DNA from: Prado023 sp963714995
Lineage (GTDB): Bacteria; Actinomycetota; Actinomycetes; S36-B12; CAIYMF01
Assembly: GCA_963714995.1 (NCBI GenBank)
Contig: CAVQQP010000009.1
Location: 119,011 to 183,010, forward strand
Direction: 5' to 3'
Length of the DNA: 64,000 nt
The notes under the pieces are model-generated. The model did not search any database. It saw nothing but the letters and a program-made list of their open reading frames with translations, and was not told the DNA's origin. Positions 61,925 through 64,000 of this stretch are shown piece after piece; within the stretch, counting starts at the first letter, position 1; the number at the start of each line of letters is the position of its first letter. The position numbers were made by a program, and so were the translations under genes.

Positions 61925-63019
61925 TCAGTATTCGAGGCGTTCGCCGGTTTCGGGGTCGAAGAGGTGGGTGTGGTGGGGGACTGCTTCGAGGCCGAGCATG
62001 GATCCGCGGGCGGGGTGTTGGCGGCCGTCGGTGCGGACCACGACCTGCTTGGTGCCGCCGCCGGGGAGTTGGACCTCGGTGTAGACGTAGGCATCGGCAC
62101 CCAGGCCTTCGACGAGTTGGACCTCGACGGGCCAGGCGGTCTCGGAGTCGGTGACGCGCAGGTCCTCGGGGCGCATGCCCATGATGACGCTGGTGCGTCC
62201 GCGGGCGGCCAGGACGGTGGCGGCGGCTTCGGGCACCGGGACGGACTTGTTGCCCAGGCGGATGTTGCCGTCGATCAGCGGGGCTTCGATGATGTTCATC
62301 GCCGGTGAGCCGATGAACCCGGCGACGAACACGTTGGCGGGGGTGTCGTAGAGGTCCTGGGGGGTGCCGACCTGCATGAGCAGCCCGTCCTTGAGCACGG
62401 CGATCCGGTCGCCCATGGTCATGGCCTCGGTCTGGTCGTGGGTGACGTAGACGGTGGTCACGCCGAGGTCGCGTTGCAGCTTGGCGATCTGGGTGCGGGT
62501 CTGCACCCGCAGCTTGGCATCCAGGTTGGACAGCGGCTCGTCCATCAGGAACACCTGCGGGTTGCGCACGATCGCCCGACCCATCGCCACCCGCTGGCGC
62601 TGCCCACCGGACATCGCCTTCGGTTTGCGGTCCAGGTACGGCTCGAGGTCCAGGATCTTGGCGGCCTCCTGCACCCGGGACTCGATCTCCTTCTTGTCCA
62701 TCCCGGCGATCTGCAGCGCGAAGCCCATGTTCTCCCGCACGGTCATGTGCGGGTACAGGGCGTAGGACTGGAACACCATCGCGATGTCGCGGTCCTTGGG
62801 GGCCAGGTTGGTCACGTCCCGGTCGCCGATGAAGATCGCGCCCTCGTTGACCTCCTCCAACCCGGCGAGCATCCGCAACGAGGTCGACTTGCCACACCCC
62901 GACGGGCCGACCAGGACCAGGAACTCCCCGTCCTTGACCTCGAGGTCCAACTTGTCCAGAGCAGGCTTGGTCGACCCCGGATAGATCCGAGTCGCGCCCT
63001 TGAACGTCACACTGGCCAT
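61925..63019 (-). CDS. sugar ABC transporter ATP-binding protein (MsiK/UgpC type)
   Basis: A 364-residue MalK-like ATPase. Motifs: Walker A GPSGCGKSTSLRMLAGLE, Q-loop VFQSYALYPHMTVRENM, signature MSGGQRQRVAMGRAIVRNP, Walker B VFLMDEPLSNLDAKLR and switch His in YVTHDQTEAMTMGDR. A C-terminal regulatory TOBE-type domain follows (VIMGMRPEDLRV and ADAYVYTEVQLPGGGTK). Streptomyces MsiK is an orphan subunit shared by many sugar importers, and no permease or binding protein is encoded next to this gene, so a shared role is likely. AAGGGAACGA precedes the ATG. Confidence 0.92.
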   Translation of the reverse strand: MASVTFKGATRIYPGSTKPALDKLDLEVKDGEFLVLVGPSGCGKSTSLRMLAGLEEVNEGAIFIGDRDVTNLAPKDRDIAMVFQSYALYPHMTVRENMGFALQIAGMDKKEIESRVQEAAKILDLEPYLDRKPKAMSGGQRQRVAMGRAIVRNPQVFLMDEPLSNLDAKLRVQTRTQIAKLQRDLGVTTVYVTHDQTEAMTMGDRIAVLKDGLLMQVGTPQDLYDTPANVFVAGFIGSPAMNIIEAPLIDGNIRLGNKSVPVPEAAATVLAARGRTSVIMGMRPEDLRVTDSETAWPVEVQLVEGLGADAYVYTEVQLPGGGTKQVVVRTDGRQHPARGSMLGLEAVPHHTHLFDPETGERLEY

Positions 63020-63162
63020 GATGATTCGTTCCCTTCACCGGCAGGTACGTGCCGGACGATCCGAGTGGAGGGTGGTGCCGGCCGCGGGAGCGGTCCGCAC
63101 CAAGGATAGGGGAAGGGCAGGCGCGATGGGTGGGCACGCAGGTCGGTTCTGGAGCCGGATCG

Positions 63163-63194
63163 GATCGTGATCCGTTGCCGACCGGATCACGATC
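63163..63194. promoter_or_regulatory. perfect 12-bp inverted repeat upstream of the sugar ABC ATPase
   Basis: GATCGTGATCCG (63163-63174) and CGGATCACGATC (63183-63194) are exact inverted copies with an 8-nt centre. It lies in the 210-bp divergent gap between the ABC ATPase and the alpha/beta hydrolase. It could be an operator or a structured leader; no bound regulator is identifiable. Confidence 0.45.
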
Positions 63195-63229
63195 GGCCGT
63201 CAGGCCACCTGCTGCCTAGGATCAGGCCC

Positions 63230-64000
63230 ATGAAGTGGACATCTCGGGTCCTGGCCGTCATCGGGCTGGTCATCGTCGGAGGGGTGCTGGTCACCGCGCT
63301 GCCGGCCGTGGTCCACGGGCACTGGGCGTACGCCGTGCTGCTGGTGCTCACGGTGCTCGGCTGCGTCGCGGCACTGATCCTGCATCGCCGGGACCGCCCT
63401 GACCTGCACGGCCTGCGGCGGGTCGGGTCGATCGCCCTGTGCGTGGGCGCCGTGGGGTGGCTCGTCGCCATCGCGTGGCTGCGTCCGTTCAGCGCCCAGG
63501 AGCCTGCACTGGCCGCGATGGAGTCCGGGTCCGGCGTCGGGGTCGCGGAGAGCGCGGATCGGATCGTGCTGGAACCGGATCAGGGGCAGGTCTCCCCGAC
63601 CTCGGTCTTCTACCAGCCGGGTGCCAAGGTGGAGGCCCGTGCGTACGCGGCAGTCCTCCGCCCGTTGGCCGAGAGCGGGTACCGGGTCGTGATCGTGAAG
63701 CAGCCCCTGGGGATCGCCTTCCTGTCCCTGGGTGCGTTCGACACGATCCGCGCGGACTACCCGGACACCCAGTCGTGGGTCCTCGGGGGGCACAGCCTGG
63801 GCGGCACGGTGGCCTCCATCCAGGCCAACGACAACGGCGGGGATGCCCCGGGCTCAGCGCGCGGGCTGCTGCTGCACGCCTCCTACCCGGCCAGCGACAT
63901 CAGTGCGACGCTGCAGGCCGCGGTGACCAGCGTCTTCGGCACCCACGACGGGCTGGCAACGCCCGACGACATCGCCGCCTCGCGGGCCAACCTGCCCGAG
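63230..64000 (+). CDS. membrane-anchored alpha/beta hydrolase, 5' part (cut by window edge)
   Basis: The first 257 codons of a gene that runs off the window. Three hydrophobic helices (about residues 5-25, 33-50 and 64-82) precede a hydrolase domain. The nucleophile elbow GGHSLGGTVAS is at about residues 193-203 and SYRVV-type strand residues (SGYRVVIVKQPLGIAFL) precede it. This is the layout of PF12695-type alpha/beta hydrolases with unknown ester or amide substrates. ATG 63230 is 7 nt after TAGGAT (63217-63222), fitting leaderless transcription. The catalytic Asp and His lie at or beyond the window end. Confidence 0.82.
   Translation, partial: MKWTSRVLAVIGLVIVGGVLVTALPAVVHGHWAYAVLLVLTVLGCVAALILHRRDRPDLHGLRRVGSIALCVGAVGWLVAIAWLRPFSAQEPALAAMESGSGVGVAESADRIVLEPDQGQVSPTSVFYQPGAKVEARAYAAVLRPLAESGYRVVIVKQPLGIAFLSLGAFDTIRADYPDTQSWVLGGHSLGGTVASIQANDNGGDAPGSARGLLLHASYPASDISATLQAAVTSVFGTHDGLATPDDIAASRANLPE

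Overview
The window is about 64 kb of very GC-rich DNA from an actinomycete-type bacterium (Actinomycetota). The gene content supports this: mycothiol genes (mshA, mshD), CarD, GlnR, SenX3-RegX3, an actinobacterial glgA/glgC pair, a DUF222/HNH endonuclease and a polyA/K heparin-binding-hemagglutinin-like protein. Several blocks keep the order known from Mycobacterium: mshA-ybjN-gpm with senX3-regX3, lpqE-carD-ispD-ispF-cysS-rlmB, XRE-HbhA-DUF2516, and glnR-mshD beside a thioredoxin-like gene. I cannot assign genus or order. I saw no rRNA, tRNA, CRISPR array, integrase or transposase.

Layout. 1-8.1 kb: tail of a gamma-glutamyltransferase, a GH13 hydrolase, a membrane protein, a three-gene ABC exporter and a secreted SpoIID/LytB protein. 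8.2-12.9 kb: AIM24-like gene, Pit phosphate transporter, DUF445 protein, then about 0.9 kb without a recognisable gene. 13-18.5 kb: glycogen synthesis (divergent glgA and glgC), a Rossmann-like unknown, a copper-chaperone-like protein and an HMG-CoA-lyase-like gene. 18.5-22.4 kb: pstSCAB. 22.5-29 kb: a tight minus-strand operon glnR-mshD-ppk-CYTH/CHAD-mutT1. 29-31.4 kb: thioredoxin-like gene and a badly broken DUF222/HNH gene behind an SOS-like box. 31.5-36.9 kb: a complete histidine-utilisation operon hutHUIG. 37-41.3 kb: NYN/LOTUS gene, a repeat cluster, a cysteine-rich leader peptide with DUF4395, DsrE-like, nitrobindin-like, Fur-family and YgfZ genes. 41.4-48.8 kb: glgX, dtd, a DUF4388 protein, a BKACE-family enzyme, asparaginase and the XRE/HbhA-like/DUF2516 module. 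48.9-60.6 kb: dehydrogenase, gpm, ybjN, mshA, phoU, senX3-regX3, lpqE, carD, ispD, ispF, cysS and rlmB. 60.6-64 kb: DUF4032 kinase-like gene, sugar ABC ATPase and the start of an alpha/beta hydrolase.

Phosphate is the unifying theme. The uptake systems (pst, pit), polyphosphate enzymes (ppk, CYTH/CHAD) and regulators (phoU, senX3-regX3) all lie here. 11-nt-spaced PHO-box-like direct repeats occur upstream of pst, upstream of pit and between phoU and senX3, so RegX3 probably controls all three loci and itself. Glycogen metabolism is a second theme (GH13, glgA, glgC, glgX, sugar ABC ATPase).

Two features recur across the window. Many genes look leaderless, with a TANNNT-type box 6 or 7 nt before the start codon. 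At least seven otherwise intact genes carry a single frameshift, six of them equivalent to one extra base, which points to indel errors in the assembled sequence more than to real gene loss.
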